The notes beneath the pieces are model-generated. The model was not told the DNA's origin and made no database searches. It worked only from the letters and a program-made list of their open reading frames with translations. From NCBI GenBank assembly GCA_016871335.1, contig VFZF01000005.1, positions 62,001 to 126,000 on the forward strand: a stretch of 64,000 nucleotides of DNA, written 5' to 3'. Shown here one piece after another: positions 37,272 through 45,201 of this stretch (position 1 is the stretch's first letter; the number at the start of each line of letters is the position of its first letter). Both the position numbers and the translations under genes were made by a program. Origin of the DNA: Acidimicrobiia bacterium. Lineage in GTDB: Bacteria > Acidobacteriota > Vicinamibacteria > Vicinamibacterales > SCN-69-37.

Positions 37272-37306
37272 AGGATACCGCAGACGACGAACGACACGTT
37301 TAAGAT
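37272..37306. promoter_or_regulatory. Divergent short-gap promoters (37263 minus, 37315 plus)
   Basis: Minus-strand TATCCT (37272-37277) ends 8 nt before the phosphatase ATG. Plus-strand TAAGAT (37301-37306) also ends 8 nt before the ATG at 37315. Both would give leaderless messages from a 51-bp spacer. Confidence 0.45.
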
Positions 37307-37314
37307 GGAACGCC

Positions 37315-37734
37315 ATGGGCGATCACACATGGCTGCTGTTGGTCCACGCGGCGGCAACCTGCTACATGACGGGCGTGATCTGGTTCGTGCAACTCGTGCA
37401 CTACCCGCTGTTTGCTCGAGTCGGCCGGCCCGGGTTCTCCGGGTACGAACGTGAGCACGTCCGGCGGACAGGCTGGGTCGTCGCGGGGCCGATGCTGGTC
37501 GAACTGGCGTGTGCACTACTGATCGTCTGGGTGGCCGGAGGTCTGCTCGCCTGGGTCGGACTCCTCCTGACCGGCATCATCTGGATGAGCACCTGGGGCT
37601 GGCAGGTGCCGGCGCATCGCCGCCTGGAAGCAGGATTTGACGCGACTGTCCACGTCCGGCTGACACGCACGAACTGGGTGCGAGTGGTGGCCTGGAGCGG
37701 GCGGAGCGCTATCGCGCTTACGCTGGCGGCATGA
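37315..37734 (+). CDS. Four-helix membrane protein of unknown function
   Basis: 139 residues with four hydrophobic segments (LLLVHAAATCYMTGVIWFVQ, VVAGPMLVELACALLIVWVA, LLAWVGLLLTGIIWMSTWGW and a C-terminal one). The conserved-looking polar residues HAAATCYMTGVIWFVQLVHY, H-R in VPAHRRLE and TNWVR suggest a defined family of bacterial inner-membrane proteins, but I cannot name it. ATG at 37315 is favoured over an upstream in-frame start that overlaps the divergent phosphatase. It overlaps the 3' end of the class III aminotransferase convergently by 17 bp. Confidence 0.72.
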   Translation: MGDHTWLLLVHAAATCYMTGVIWFVQLVHYPLFARVGRPGFSGYEREHVRRTGWVVAGPMLVELACALLIVWVAGGLLAWVGLLLTGIIWMSTWGWQVPAHRRLEAGFDATVHVRLTRTNWVRVVAWSGRSAIALTLAA

Positions 37735-39190
37735 CGGCCTGCCGCACGAGCGAGACGAGCAGGTCGAGTTCGTCTTCCGTGACGCCGAAGTGCGGTGTGA
37801 AGCGAAGCGAATTATCGCCGCCGTGGATCACGCCGAGGCCGTGCTCGCGCAGCGATTCCTCGATCGAGCCCGCGCCGTACGTCTTGCACTGCGGACCCAG
37901 CTCACAGGAAAAGAGCAGACCGGTGCCCTGCACCTTGACGATGCGGTCGGGGTGTTCGGTGCGCAGCGCGTCGAGTTTGCGTACCGCCTGGGCGCCGCGT
38001 GTGCGGATATTGGCGCGAAGCTCCGGCGTCAACAGCGCCAGGATGGCGCTGGCCACGTCGAGCGCACGCGGATTGGCGGTCATCGTGTTGCCGTAGATGC
38101 CGATGCGATAGAGCGTCGTCGTCTCTGCGGTCACGCCGAGCACCGACAACGGATACTGCGCGCCGTTGATCGCCTTCGAGAAGGTCTCCATGTCGGGTGG
38201 CGTGATGCCCTCGAAGCCGGGATAGTCCACGATCGACAACACGCCGTGCGCGCGAATCCCCGCCTGGATCGAATCGACAAGGAGTAGCGCTCCATGGGCC
38301 TGCGTCAGTTCGCGCGCCGCCTCGTAAAACGCGCGCGGCACCGCCCGTCCAGGATCCCCCTCACCCATCACCGGTTCCAGGAACATCGCTTCGATAAACC
38401 AGCCGTTGACGTCAGCCTCGGCAAATGCCGCGCGGAGGGCGTCCACGTCGTACGGGGTGACCACCAGCACGCTGTCTTCGCCGCGGAAGCTCGCGAGATG
38501 CTGCACGTAGTTCTTGCGGCTCGAGTTGGAGTACAGCGCGGGGCGCTCCGTGCGTCCGTGGAAACTGCCCTTCACCACCACCCGCTTCACGGTGCGGCCC
38601 GCGTGGCGGCCACCAGGATCAGTCATGAGTTTCGCGTTGACGTCCACAAAGCGGCTGGCCAGCGAGACCGACTCCGACCCTGAATTGAGGCACAGGAATT
38701 TTTCGTACGGACACGTGCCGCGGGTGTGCCCCACCTCACGGCGAATCGCGCGGTCAAACCGCAGTTGCGAGAGGCTCGGCGTCATGATGTTGGCCATCAC
38801 CTGCGGCCGGGCCATCGCCTCGATCACTGACGCCGGCGTGTGGCCAAAACCCAGCATGCCGTAGCCACCGGAGTCATAGAGCACCGCGCCCTTGAGCGTG
38901 ACCACCCACGGGCCACGCGCGGCAAGCGCCACGTACGGGTTGGCCGTGTCCACCGAGTAGAAGTTCAGGAAGCCGCCCTGCACGGCCTGAATCTGCGCGT
39001 CTTCGTCGAGGTCGAGCAGGTCCGCAAACTCGCGCCGGATGCGCGCGTAGTCGCCCCCCGCCGCAGTGAGCGCTGCTGCCAGGTCCGCATGAGTCGCCGA
39101 CAGCACCTCAACCGTGGCATCGTCCAAGCCAGTGGTTCGTCGACGTCCGGCGTGGGCCCGAAGCGGGGCCAATGCATCTAGATGCGGCAT
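37718..39190 (-). CDS. Class III PLP-dependent aminotransferase
   Basis: 490 residues from ATG at 39190. Fold-type I class III landmarks: FLCLNSGSESVSLASRF (cofactor phosphate site), VVVKGSFHGRTERPALYSN, EAMFLEPVMGEGDP, ALLLVDSIQAGIRAHG (Asp pairing with the PLP ring) and TFSKAINGAQYPLS with the Schiff-base Lys. The length and the divergent Lrp/AsnC regulator suggest an amino-acid omega-aminotransferase such as lysine 6-aminotransferase, but substrate is unproven. A longer open frame upstream crosses the regulator gene and is rejected. A minus-strand GATAAT ends 6 nt before the ATG. Confidence 0.88.
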   Translation of the reverse strand: MPHLDALAPLRAHAGRRRTTGLDDATVEVLSATHADLAAALTAAGGDYARIRREFADLLDLDEDAQIQAVQGGFLNFYSVDTANPYVALAARGPWVVTLKGAVLYDSGGYGMLGFGHTPASVIEAMARPQVMANIMTPSLSQLRFDRAIRREVGHTRGTCPYEKFLCLNSGSESVSLASRFVDVNAKLMTDPGGRHAGRTVKRVVVKGSFHGRTERPALYSNSSRKNYVQHLASFRGEDSVLVVTPYDVDALRAAFAEADVNGWFIEAMFLEPVMGEGDPGRAVPRAFYEAARELTQAHGALLLVDSIQAGIRAHGVLSIVDYPGFEGITPPDMETFSKAINGAQYPLSVLGVTAETTTLYRIGIYGNTMTANPRALDVASAILALLTPELRANIRTRGAQAVRKLDALRTEHPDRIVKVQGTGLLFSCELGPQCKTYGAGSIEESLREHGLGVIHGGDNSLRFTPHFGVTEDELDLLVSLVRQAVMPPA

Positions 39191-39196
39191 GTCGGC

Positions 39197-39255
39197 ATTA
39201 TCTCGGCTAATATGGTCACTTAGTAGTGCCATAATGGCCATATTCACGCTATATT
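39197..39255. promoter_or_regulatory. Divergent operator/promoter region between aminotransferase and Lrp-type regulator
   Basis: The spacer is AT-rich against its surroundings. It holds an inverted repeat AATATGG (39209-39215) / CCATATT (39238-39244), a minus-strand GATAAT (39197-39202, 6 nt from the aminotransferase ATG) and a plus-strand TATATT (39250-39255, 13 nt from the regulator ATG). The repeat lies between both promoters, as expected for an autoregulated Lrp-type operator. Confidence 0.6.
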
Positions 39256-39268
39256 TCGGCGAATTGCC

Positions 39269-39700
39269 ATGAAGCTCAGCCAGACGGACCAACAGCTGCT
39301 GACCCTGCTCCGCGAAAACGCGCGGACCTCGACCGCCCAGCTCGCGCGGCGGATGGGGGTGTCGCGCACCACCGTGCAAAGCCGGCTCGAACGCCTGGAA
39401 CGCGACGGCGTGATCAGCGGCTACACCGTGCGTGTGCACGACGAGCACGAACACGGCCATATCCGCGCCCACATCATGATGGCCGTGCATCCGAAGCAGC
39501 AGGCCTCGGTCGTCACCGCCCTTCGGGCGATGCCCGAGATCCGGAGCCTGCACTCGGTGAGCGGCGCCTATGACCTCGTCGCCATTGCGGTCGTGCCCGC
39601 GGTCGGCGACATGGATGTGCTCACCGACCGGATCGGCGCTCTCGACGGCGTGGATCGCACGACGACGTCGATTGTGTTATCGACGAAGTTCGAACGGTAG
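39269..39700 (+). CDS. Lrp/AsnC-family transcriptional regulator
   Basis: 143 residues. An N-terminal winged helix-turn-helix (DQQLLTLLRENARTSTAQLA, RRMGVSRTTVQSRLERLERD) is followed by the RAM ligand-binding domain (HIMMAVHPKQQASVVTALRA, VHSVSGAYDLVAIAVVPAV-type strand block). Lrp/AsnC proteins sense amino acids and often control the gene next to them. The divergent class III aminotransferase, with a shared AT-rich inverted repeat, is the likely target. Confidence 0.94.
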   Translation: MKLSQTDQQLLTLLRENARTSTAQLARRMGVSRTTVQSRLERLERDGVISGYTVRVHDEHEHGHIRAHIMMAVHPKQQASVVTALRAMPEIRSLHSVSGAYDLVAIAVVPAVGDMDVLTDRIGALDGVDRTTTSIVLSTKFER

Positions 39701-39716
39701 CTGCCCTTCGCCCTTG

Positions 39717-39722
39717 TACAAT
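39717..39722 (+). promoter_or_regulatory. -10 hexamer of pheS
   Basis: TACAAT ending 8 nt before the pheS ATG at 39731, with CTTG just before it. Leaderless initiation is likely; the gap GTCGGGGC has no good ribosome site. Confidence 0.5.
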
Positions 39723-39730
39723 GTCGGGGC

Positions 39731-40780
39731 ATGTCCGCCTTGTCTGTTGACGCTCTGCGCTCCCGATTCCAGGCCGCCCTTGAGGCTGCACGTACACCGG
39801 CCGATCTCAAGACGCTCCGCGATGAGTTTCTGAGCCGGAAACACGGGCTGGTGACCGCACTCGTCAAATCAATCGCGTCGGCGACGCCGGACGAAAAACG
39901 CACACTCGGTGCGGCGTCAAACGCCCTCAAACAGGAAATCGAAGCGGCGCTTGATACGCGTGAAGCCGAAGCCGCCGCGTCGGCGCCGCCGAAGGACGCG
40001 CTCGACGTCACCCTGCCTGGCCGCCGGCCGTTTCTCGGACGCCGCCATCCGCTCACCCAGGTGCGCGAGCGGGTCGAAGACATCTTCCTCGCGATGGGCT
40101 ACCAGGTGATCGAAGGCCCGGAGCTCGAAGACGACTGGCACAACTTCGAAGCGCTCAACATGCCGGCCGAGCACCCGGCCCGAGACATGCAGGACACGTT
40201 GTACCTCGCAAGCCCGGTGCCGGTGCCTGATGGCGGGCGCGCGGCCACGCTGCTGCGCACGCACACGTCGGGCATGCAGATCCGCTACATGGAGACGCAC
40301 GAACCGCCGGTGCGCGTCATCGCCCCAGGCCGCGTCTACCGGCGCGACCAGTTCGATGCGACCCACACGCCGATGTTCACGCAGATTGAAGGCCTGGTCG
40401 TGGATGAAGGCATCAGCCTGGGCGACCTGCGCGGCACACTCAACGGCTTCGCCGAACAGTTCTTCGGAGGCCGCGTCGCCACGCGCTTCCGTCCGAGCTT
40501 TTTCCCCTACACCGAACCGTCGGCCGAACTCGACGTTGAATGCCAGGGCTGCGCCGGCAAGGGCTGCAACCTCTGCAAACACACGGGCTGGATCGAAATC
40601 CTCGGCTGCGGCATGGTGCACCCCGCCGTGTTCGAAGCCGTCGGGTACGACTCCGACAAATACACGGGCTTCGCGTTCGGCGTCGGCATCGAACGCCTCG
40701 CCCTGCGCCTGTACGGCGTGGATGACATCCGCATGTTCTACGAAAACGACCTCCGCTTCCTCGAGCAGGTGGCCCTGTGA
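39731..40780 (+). CDS. pheS: Phenylalanine-tRNA ligase alpha subunit
   Basis: 349-residue catalytic subunit. N-terminal coiled coil (about 1-90), then the class II core: motif 1 region GYQVIEGPELEDDWHNFEAL, motif 2 PPVRVIAPGRVYRRDQFDATHTP block, FRPSFFPYTEPSAELDVEC and motif 3 GFAFGVGIERLALRLYGVDD. It includes the Cys-rich CQGCAGKGCNLCKHTGW insert seen in many PheS. Overlaps pheT by GTGA. Confidence 0.98.
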   Translation: MSALSVDALRSRFQAALEAARTPADLKTLRDEFLSRKHGLVTALVKSIASATPDEKRTLGAASNALKQEIEAALDTREAEAAASAPPKDALDVTLPGRRPFLGRRHPLTQVRERVEDIFLAMGYQVIEGPELEDDWHNFEALNMPAEHPARDMQDTLYLASPVPVPDGGRAATLLRTHTSGMQIRYMETHEPPVRVIAPGRVYRRDQFDATHTPMFTQIEGLVVDEGISLGDLRGTLNGFAEQFFGGRVATRFRPSFFPYTEPSAELDVECQGCAGKGCNLCKHTGWIEILGCGMVHPAVFEAVGYDSDKYTGFAFGVGIERLALRLYGVDDIRMFYENDLRFLEQVAL

Positions 40781-42846
40781 AGGCGCCCGCATCATGGATT
40801 CGCGAGCTGGCGGGCTTGCCGACAGGCACGTCGGCTGAAGACATCGCACACAGGATCGCCGGCGTCGGCTTCGAAGTCGCGTCGATCGAAGGCGACACGA
40901 TCGACTTCGAAATCACAGCCAACAGGCCGGACTGTCTCTCTGTGTGTGGCCTGGCACGCGAAGCCGCGACGGCTTTCGAGGTCCGGGGTCCGGGGTCCGG
41001 GGTTCGGGTCCCGGGGTCCTCGGTCCAGGGGCCGACCCAACCTCACCCACCCCCACCCAAGCTCACCCACGCTGACGTCAGCGTCTCCATCGACTCCGCG
41101 CTCTGCGCGCGCTTCTCCCTCGCCACCGCCGACGTCACGGTCGGTCCGTCACCCGCGTGGCTGGCGGAGCGGTTGACGGCATGCGGCGTACGTCCGATCA
41201 ACAACATCGTCGACGTCACTAACTACGTGATGCTCGAGATGGGCCAGCCGATGCATGCGTATGACATCGCGAAGGTTGCGGGTCCGGCGCTGGTGGCTCG
41301 GCAGGCGGTCGCGGGTGAGACGCTCACGACACTCGACGGGCAACAGCGGACACTCGACGCCTCAATGCTGGTGATTGCCGACCGCGATCAGGTGGTCGGC
41401 ATTGCCGGCGTGATGGGCGGCGCCGGCTCCGAAGTGTCTTCATCCACCACGCACATCGCGCTTGAAGCGGCCTGGTTCCAGGGGGTGACGGTGCGCGCGA
41501 CGAGCAAGAAGGTCGGGCTCAGGACCGAGGCGTCGACACGGTTCGAACGTGGCGCCGACATCGGGGCCACAACGACCGCCATCGCGCGAGCACTTGAGCT
41601 GCTCGAAGAGATCAAGGCGGGACGGGCGACAAGTGCCATCACCGACGTCTACCCTGCCCCCAAAGTAGCGGCAGTCATTGCGCTCCGTCCGTCACGTCTG
41701 GCGCGCCTGCTTGGCGACTGCGTCCCGGCAGCAGATGTGGAGCGCATCCTTGGCAACCTCGGCTTCGCAGTGGCCCAGGCCGCCGACGGCTGGACGGTGA
41801 CGGTGCCAACCGCACGCGTCGACGTGGCACGGGAAGCCGATCTGATCGAAGAGGTCGGGCGCCACTGGGGCGTCAATCGTGTACGCGCGACGTTCCCCGC
41901 GTTGCGCTCAGCACCACGCGTCTCTGATGCGGGTGTGTTGCGCGCGCGACGGTTGCGCCGCGTGCTCTGCGGCGCGGGTCTGCAGGAAGCGGTCACCTTC
42001 ACGTTCATGGAAGCCGCAGCCGCGGCTCCGTTCTCCGACGATCCGGCCGCGCTCGTCTCGATCGCCAACCCGCTCTCGGAGAAGTTTGCCGTGTTGCGGC
42101 CGTCGCTCATCCCCGGGCTGCTCGACTCGCTGATCTACAACCGCCGGCGAGGCATCACCGATGTGCGCCTCTTTGAGGCCGGCGCCGCCTTCAACACGAC
42201 AGGCGAATCACAACGGGTCGCCTGGGTGCTCTGCGGCCAGCGCGACACCCACTGGAGCACCCGTGCGGAATCGGTGGACCTCTTCGACGCGCTCGGCATC
42301 GCCGAGGTTCTGACGAATGGGTGGGGCCTCACCCTGACCTCAGTCACCACCGACCAGGCACCGGGTTTCGTGCGAGGGCGCGTCGCCGCGTTACTGACCG
42401 ACCGCCGGATCGGCACCGTCGGCCAAATCGACCCGGCCATCGCCGAGGCCCGTGGCCTCCCTGCCGGCGTCATTGTCGTCGCAGGCGAACTGGATCTGTC
42501 GGCGTTCACCGGCGACGGCGGCTCACCGCAGCGCGTGGCCTCGCTGCCCCGTTTCCCCGCCGTGGTGCGGGACCTCTCGCTTGTCGTGGACGCGTCCTTG
42601 TCTGCCGCGACCGTTCGTGCCACTATTCGACAGCCCTCCGGCGGCGCGCTCAGTGCGCTCCGTGAGGTCCGCGAGTTCGATCGCTATCAGGGGAAGGGCA
42701 TCCCCGACGGCAAGGTCAGCCTGGCATATCGCCTCACATTCCGTGACGCGGCCCGCACGCTGACCGACCGCGAAGTGGACGATGCCATGACGGTGATTAT
42801 CGCGGCCCTCCAGCAGGAGTGTGGCGCAACGGTACGAGGACTCTGA
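40777..42846 (+). CDS. pheT: Phenylalanine-tRNA ligase beta subunit, lacking the N-terminal tRNA-binding (EMAP/OB) domain
   Basis: 689 residues, about 100 fewer than typical. The first 39 residues (SWIRELAGLPTGTSAEDIAH...GFEVASIE) match the normal start, then the chain goes straight to IDFEITANRPDCLSVCGLAR. The OB-fold tRNA-binding domain that normally lies between is absent. A Pro/Gly-rich stretch (about 69-92, EVRGPGSGVRVPGS, QPHPPPP) coded by GTCCGGGG-type low-complexity DNA follows. B3/B4 editing (GVRPINNIVDVTNYVMLEMG), B5, the core-like domain and the C-terminal anticodon-binding fold (FPAVVRDLSLVVD) are present. The frame is intact, so it is probably functional. GTG start. Confidence 0.95.
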   Translation: MKAPASWIRELAGLPTGTSAEDIAHRIAGVGFEVASIEGDTIDFEITANRPDCLSVCGLAREAATAFEVRGPGSGVRVPGSSVQGPTQPHPPPPKLTHADVSVSIDSALCARFSLATADVTVGPSPAWLAERLTACGVRPINNIVDVTNYVMLEMGQPMHAYDIAKVAGPALVARQAVAGETLTTLDGQQRTLDASMLVIADRDQVVGIAGVMGGAGSEVSSSTTHIALEAAWFQGVTVRATSKKVGLRTEASTRFERGADIGATTTAIARALELLEEIKAGRATSAITDVYPAPKVAAVIALRPSRLARLLGDCVPAADVERILGNLGFAVAQAADGWTVTVPTARVDVAREADLIEEVGRHWGVNRVRATFPALRSAPRVSDAGVLRARRLRRVLCGAGLQEAVTFTFMEAAAAAPFSDDPAALVSIANPLSEKFAVLRPSLIPGLLDSLIYNRRRGITDVRLFEAGAAFNTTGESQRVAWVLCGQRDTHWSTRAESVDLFDALGIAEVLTNGWGLTLTSVTTDQAPGFVRGRVAALLTDRRIGTVGQIDPAIAEARGLPAGVIVVAGELDLSAFTGDGGSPQRVASLPRFPAVVRDLSLVVDASLSAATVRATIRQPSGGALSALREVREFDRYQGKGIPDGKVSLAYRLTFRDAARTLTDREVDDAMTVIIAALQQECGATVRGL
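40978..41066 (+). repeat. Low-complexity GTCCGGGG/CACCC tract inside pheT
   Basis: In-frame run of GTCCGGGGTCC words, then CTCACCCACCCCCACCC. It encodes a Pro/Gly-rich spacer not expected in PheT. It resembles the word repeats in intergenic DNA at 44680 and 28690. Confidence 0.75.
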
Positions 42847-43115
42847 TGTCACGAACGACCACCGAACTGCAACCGATTGACCGGCTCGACGAAAAGGTCC
42901 GGCAGCTGGTGACCCTGATTGAAACGCTGCGTGGCGAGCGCGCGCAGGCGCTCGACGCCGTCGCCCGGCTCGAACGCGAGCTCGAGGTCGCGAAGACCAG
43001 GCTGGCGGAGTCCGAATCCGCCAACACCGAAGCCGCCTCCCTGCGCGAAGAGCGCGAACAGATCCGTGGCCGCGTGGTCGAGATGATCGCGCACATCGAG
43101 AAACTAAAGCTCTGA
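42846..43115 (+). CDS. ZapB-like coiled-coil protein
   Basis: 89 residues; ATG at 42846 overlaps the pheT stop (TGATG). Almost the whole protein is one coiled coil (IDRLDEKVRQLVTLIETLRG, AVARLERELEVAKTRLAESE, EEREQIRGRVVEMIAHIEKL). Position before zapA and the ending EMIAHIEKLKL suggest a ZapB-type partner of the divisome, as in other pheT-zapB-zapA strings. Coiled coils are easily over-matched, so the assignment rests largely on the neighbour. Confidence 0.7.
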   Translation: MSRTTTELQPIDRLDEKVRQLVTLIETLRGERAQALDAVARLERELEVAKTRLAESESANTEAASLREEREQIRGRVVEMIAHIEKLKL

Positions 43116-43125
43116 GCCGCCGCCC

Positions 43126-43431
43126 ATGAGTGCCCGCGTTGTCACCGTCGAGATTCACGGCCAGCGGTACGCCGTCAAGAGTGATCTCGATCAGGCGTAC
43201 ATCACGGAGCTCGCCACGTACGTGGATCAAAAGATGACGCTCGCCGCCGACGAACTGTCGAGCGCGGACTCCCTGCGCATTGCAGTCATCGCGGCGTTGA
43301 ATCTCGCGGACGAACTCTATCGCGCGCGCGCCGACAGCGTCGGCATCGAAGGCCACGTCAAGGAAAAAACCGAAGCCATCGAACGCCTGGTGGATGCGGT
43401 TCTGAGTGGACAGCAGCGGATTGCGGTGTAG
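43126..43431 (+). CDS. zapA: Cell division protein ZapA
   Basis: 101 residues. The ZapA pattern is present: VTVEIHGQRYAVKSDLDQAY, ITELATYVDQKM, DSLRIAVIAALNLADELYRA, then a C-terminal helix. ZapA bundles FtsZ filaments at the division ring. It follows pheT and the coiled-coil gene and precedes the putative 6S RNA, the same order seen in many bacteria. Confidence 0.92.
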   Translation: MSARVVTVEIHGQRYAVKSDLDQAYITELATYVDQKMTLAADELSSADSLRIAVIAALNLADELYRARADSVGIEGHVKEKTEAIERLVDAVLSGQQRIAV

Positions 43432-43439
43432 GATCGATC

Positions 43440-43625
43440 CGGCGTCCTGCTTTGCGCGTGATGGTTCGGAGTGTCGTTTGAGCCGATGCTTTTTTCACAA
43501 GTGAGCTGCAATGCCGCGTGGTGTGCATGCCTCCATGGCGAGGAAGCCTGAAGCGCGGCTCTGAGCGGTTCCACCTGCACTCGCAGGTTCATTCGACCTC
43601 CCCACACGGCAAAGCGGGGCCAACT
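43440..43625 (+). ncRNA. ssrS: Probable 6S RNA
   Basis: The gene-free 209 bp between zapA and thiL folds into one long imperfect hairpin. The closing stem is GCTTTGC (43449-43455) with GCAAAGC (43609-43615). Next come GGAG (43468-43471) with CTCC (43598-43601), then GAGCCG (43480-43485) with CGGCTC (43556-43561), leaving a loop with smaller hairpins. A length of about 180 nt, a rod shape with internal bubble and a location right after zapA all match 6S RNA, which sequesters sigma-70 RNA polymerase. I have not compared it with a covariance model. Confidence 0.6.
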
Positions 43626-43640
43626 GCGTCCCCATTCCCC

Positions 43641-44654
43641 ATGAACGAACGCGCCCTCATCGCCAGACTTCGCGCACGTGTCCCGGCCGCTCCCGACTGG
43701 GTGCTGACGGGCCCCGGCGACGATGCCGCCGTGATCGCCCCGGCGCGCGGCTGCGTTGAGGTCGTGACCACGGACGCGCTGGTGGAAGGCGTGCATTTCC
43801 GGAGGGACTGGCCGTGGCGCGCTCAAGTTCAGCGCGCCCTACGTACGGGTGCGTTCGACATCGGGCGCAAGGCGGTGGCGGTCAATCTGAGCGACATCGC
43901 GGCGATGGGGGCCACGCCGCGGGCGCTGGTGCTGTCGCTGGCGCTCCCGCCGGACTTTCCGGTCGAAGAGTTCGACGCGCTCATCGATGGCGTCGTGTCG
44001 CTCGCGACTGAGACCAAGACAGCGCTGGTCGGCGGCAACCTGTCGCGGTCGCCCTCGGGTCTTCAGATCCACATCACGGCCATCGGTGTTGTGCGCCCGC
44101 GTCGCGTCATGCGGCGGTCAGGCGCGCGCCCGGGTGACCGTCTGTTTGTCACCGGACGCCTCGGTGCCGCGGCAGCAGGGCTGGCGATGCTTGTCGCATC
44201 GGAGCAGCCGGGCTTCAGCCCGGCTGATGCCGTCGGGCTAAAGCCCGACGGCTCCAAGGACATTCTCAACGCACACCTGCGCCCATCGGCACGGCTGCGC
44301 ACCGGTCTCATCGTGGCGAACAACCGCGCCGCCTCCGCGTGCATGGACCTGTCGGACGGCCTCGCCGACGCCGTGCACCAGATCTGCGAGGCCAGCGGGT
44401 GCGGTGCGGACGTCGACGCGAAGGCGATCCCCGTCCACGACGCCGCCACGCGCGCGCAGGCGCTCTCCGGGGGCGAGGACTACGAACTGCTCTTCGCCGT
44501 GCCCAAACGCCGCATCCGACGCTTTCTCGCCGCTATCCGCCAGGCCGGAGAAGCCCCCGCCACCGACATCGGAGTGTGTACCAAGGGCACGGACGTGGTA
44601 CTTACGGAAGATGGCGTGGCCACGCCGATGCCGGACGGTTTCGCACATTTGTGA
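43641..44654 (+). CDS. thiL: Thiamine-monophosphate kinase with two repeat-encoded insertions
   Basis: 337 residues; phosphorylates TMP to thiamine diphosphate. Landmarks: LTGPGDDAAVIAP, VVTTDALVEGVHF, AVNLSDIAAMGATP, LVGGNLSRSPSGL (Asn where Asp is common), CMDLSDGLADAVHQI and LSGGEDYELLFAVP. After VHFRRDW a segment WRAQVQRALRTG is written exactly by a REP-like palindrome, and after AGLAMLVASE a segment QPGFSPADAVGLKPDGS is written by two further palindromes. Neither segment is expected in ThiL. All key motifs survive and the frame is open, so the enzyme probably still works. Confidence 0.92.
   Translation: MNERALIARLRARVPAAPDWVLTGPGDDAAVIAPARGCVEVVTTDALVEGVHFRRDWPWRAQVQRALRTGAFDIGRKAVAVNLSDIAAMGATPRALVLSLALPPDFPVEEFDALIDGVVSLATETKTALVGGNLSRSPSGLQIHITAIGVVRPRRVMRRSGARPGDRLFVTGRLGAAAAGLAMLVASEQPGFSPADAVGLKPDGSKDILNAHLRPSARLRTGLIVANNRAASACMDLSDGLADAVHQICEASGCGADVDAKAIPVHDAATRAQALSGGEDYELLFAVPKRRIRRFLAAIRQAGEAPATDIGVCTKGTDVVLTEDGVATPMPDGFAHL
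43816..43847. repeat. REP-like palindrome (type A single unit) inside thiL
   Basis: GGCGCGCTCAAG/TTCAGCGCGCC stem-loop followed by CTACGTACG, identical in design to the right-hand units at 21545 and 61037. Inserted in frame; it codes for the extra WRAQVQRALRT peptide. Confidence 0.9.
44206..44252. repeat. Palindrome pair (type B, GGCTTCAGCC / GGGCTAAAGCCC) inside thiL
   Basis: First palindrome 44206-44225 (AGCCGGGCTT/CAGCCCGGCT), second 44229-44252 with perfect 11-bp arms GCCGTCGGGCT/AGCCCGACGGC. The same GGGCTTTAGCCCC/GGCTAAAGCCC words recur at about 63120-63165. Inserted in frame in thiL. Confidence 0.85.
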
Positions 44655-44739
44655 AATCGGCGGACCCGGAACACCGAACCCGGACTTCTGGACCCTGGAC
44701 TTCTGGACCCCAGGACCGTAGTACAGTCGCCTTTCCCCG
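44655..44739 (+). repeat. Low-complexity spacer after thiL
   Basis: 85 bp including a near-tandem GGACTTCTGGACCCTGGACT / TCTGGACCCC array. A TACAG hexamer-like string precedes the next ATG, but at 14-15 nt distance. No gene seen. Confidence 0.55.
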
Positions 44740-45201
44740 ATGTCTCTGACCCTGTCCAGTTCCGTGTGGAAGAAGGTGCTCGTCATGGCGCTGGCCGCCG
44801 TCGGGTTCATCGTCATCTACTACGAGCGGGACATCCTGGACTCGAGGGACGCCCGGATTGAATCCGCGAGCGAGACCGACGCTCCGACGCCCGGCCGGAC
44901 CGTGCGATTTGAGGTGACGGCCTACTGCAAGGGCGAAACGACGGCCGCAGGCGTCCGGGTGCGCGCGGGCATGGCCGCAGCGGATCCGAAGGTGCTGCCG
45001 CTCGGATCGGTCGTCCGGATCGAGGGTGTCCCGACCGCCTACGAGGGCATCTACACCGTGCTCGACACCGGCCCCGAAGTGCAGGGCCGCGAACTCGATG
45101 TTTACATGTGGAGCTGTTACGAGGCGCTGGACTTCGGACGCCGGCGCGCGGCGGTCACGGTGCTGCGGCTGGGCTGGGATCCGAAGACGTCGGTGCGATA
45201 A
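44740..45201 (+). CDS. Membrane-anchored 3D-domain protein (cell-wall hydrolase-like)
   Basis: 153 residues. One N-terminal membrane segment (VLVMALAAVGFIVIYYE), then a double-psi barrel 3D domain: FEVTAYCKGETTAAGVRVR, LPLGSVVRIEGVPTAYEGIY, VLDTGPEVQGRELDVYM. The three conserved Asp positions (here D-x in ADPKVLP, LDTG and ELDVYM) resemble the MltA/YabE catalytic core. It may act on peptidoglycan in the periplasm, but 3D domains without a partner domain are poorly understood. Its 3' end overlaps the convergent ABC gene by 47 bp. Confidence 0.85.
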   Translation: MSLTLSSSVWKKVLVMALAAVGFIVIYYERDILDSRDARIESASETDAPTPGRTVRFEVTAYCKGETTAAGVRVRAGMAAADPKVLPLGSVVRIEGVPTAYEGIYTVLDTGPEVQGRELDVYMWSCYEALDFGRRRAAVTVLRLGWDPKTSVR

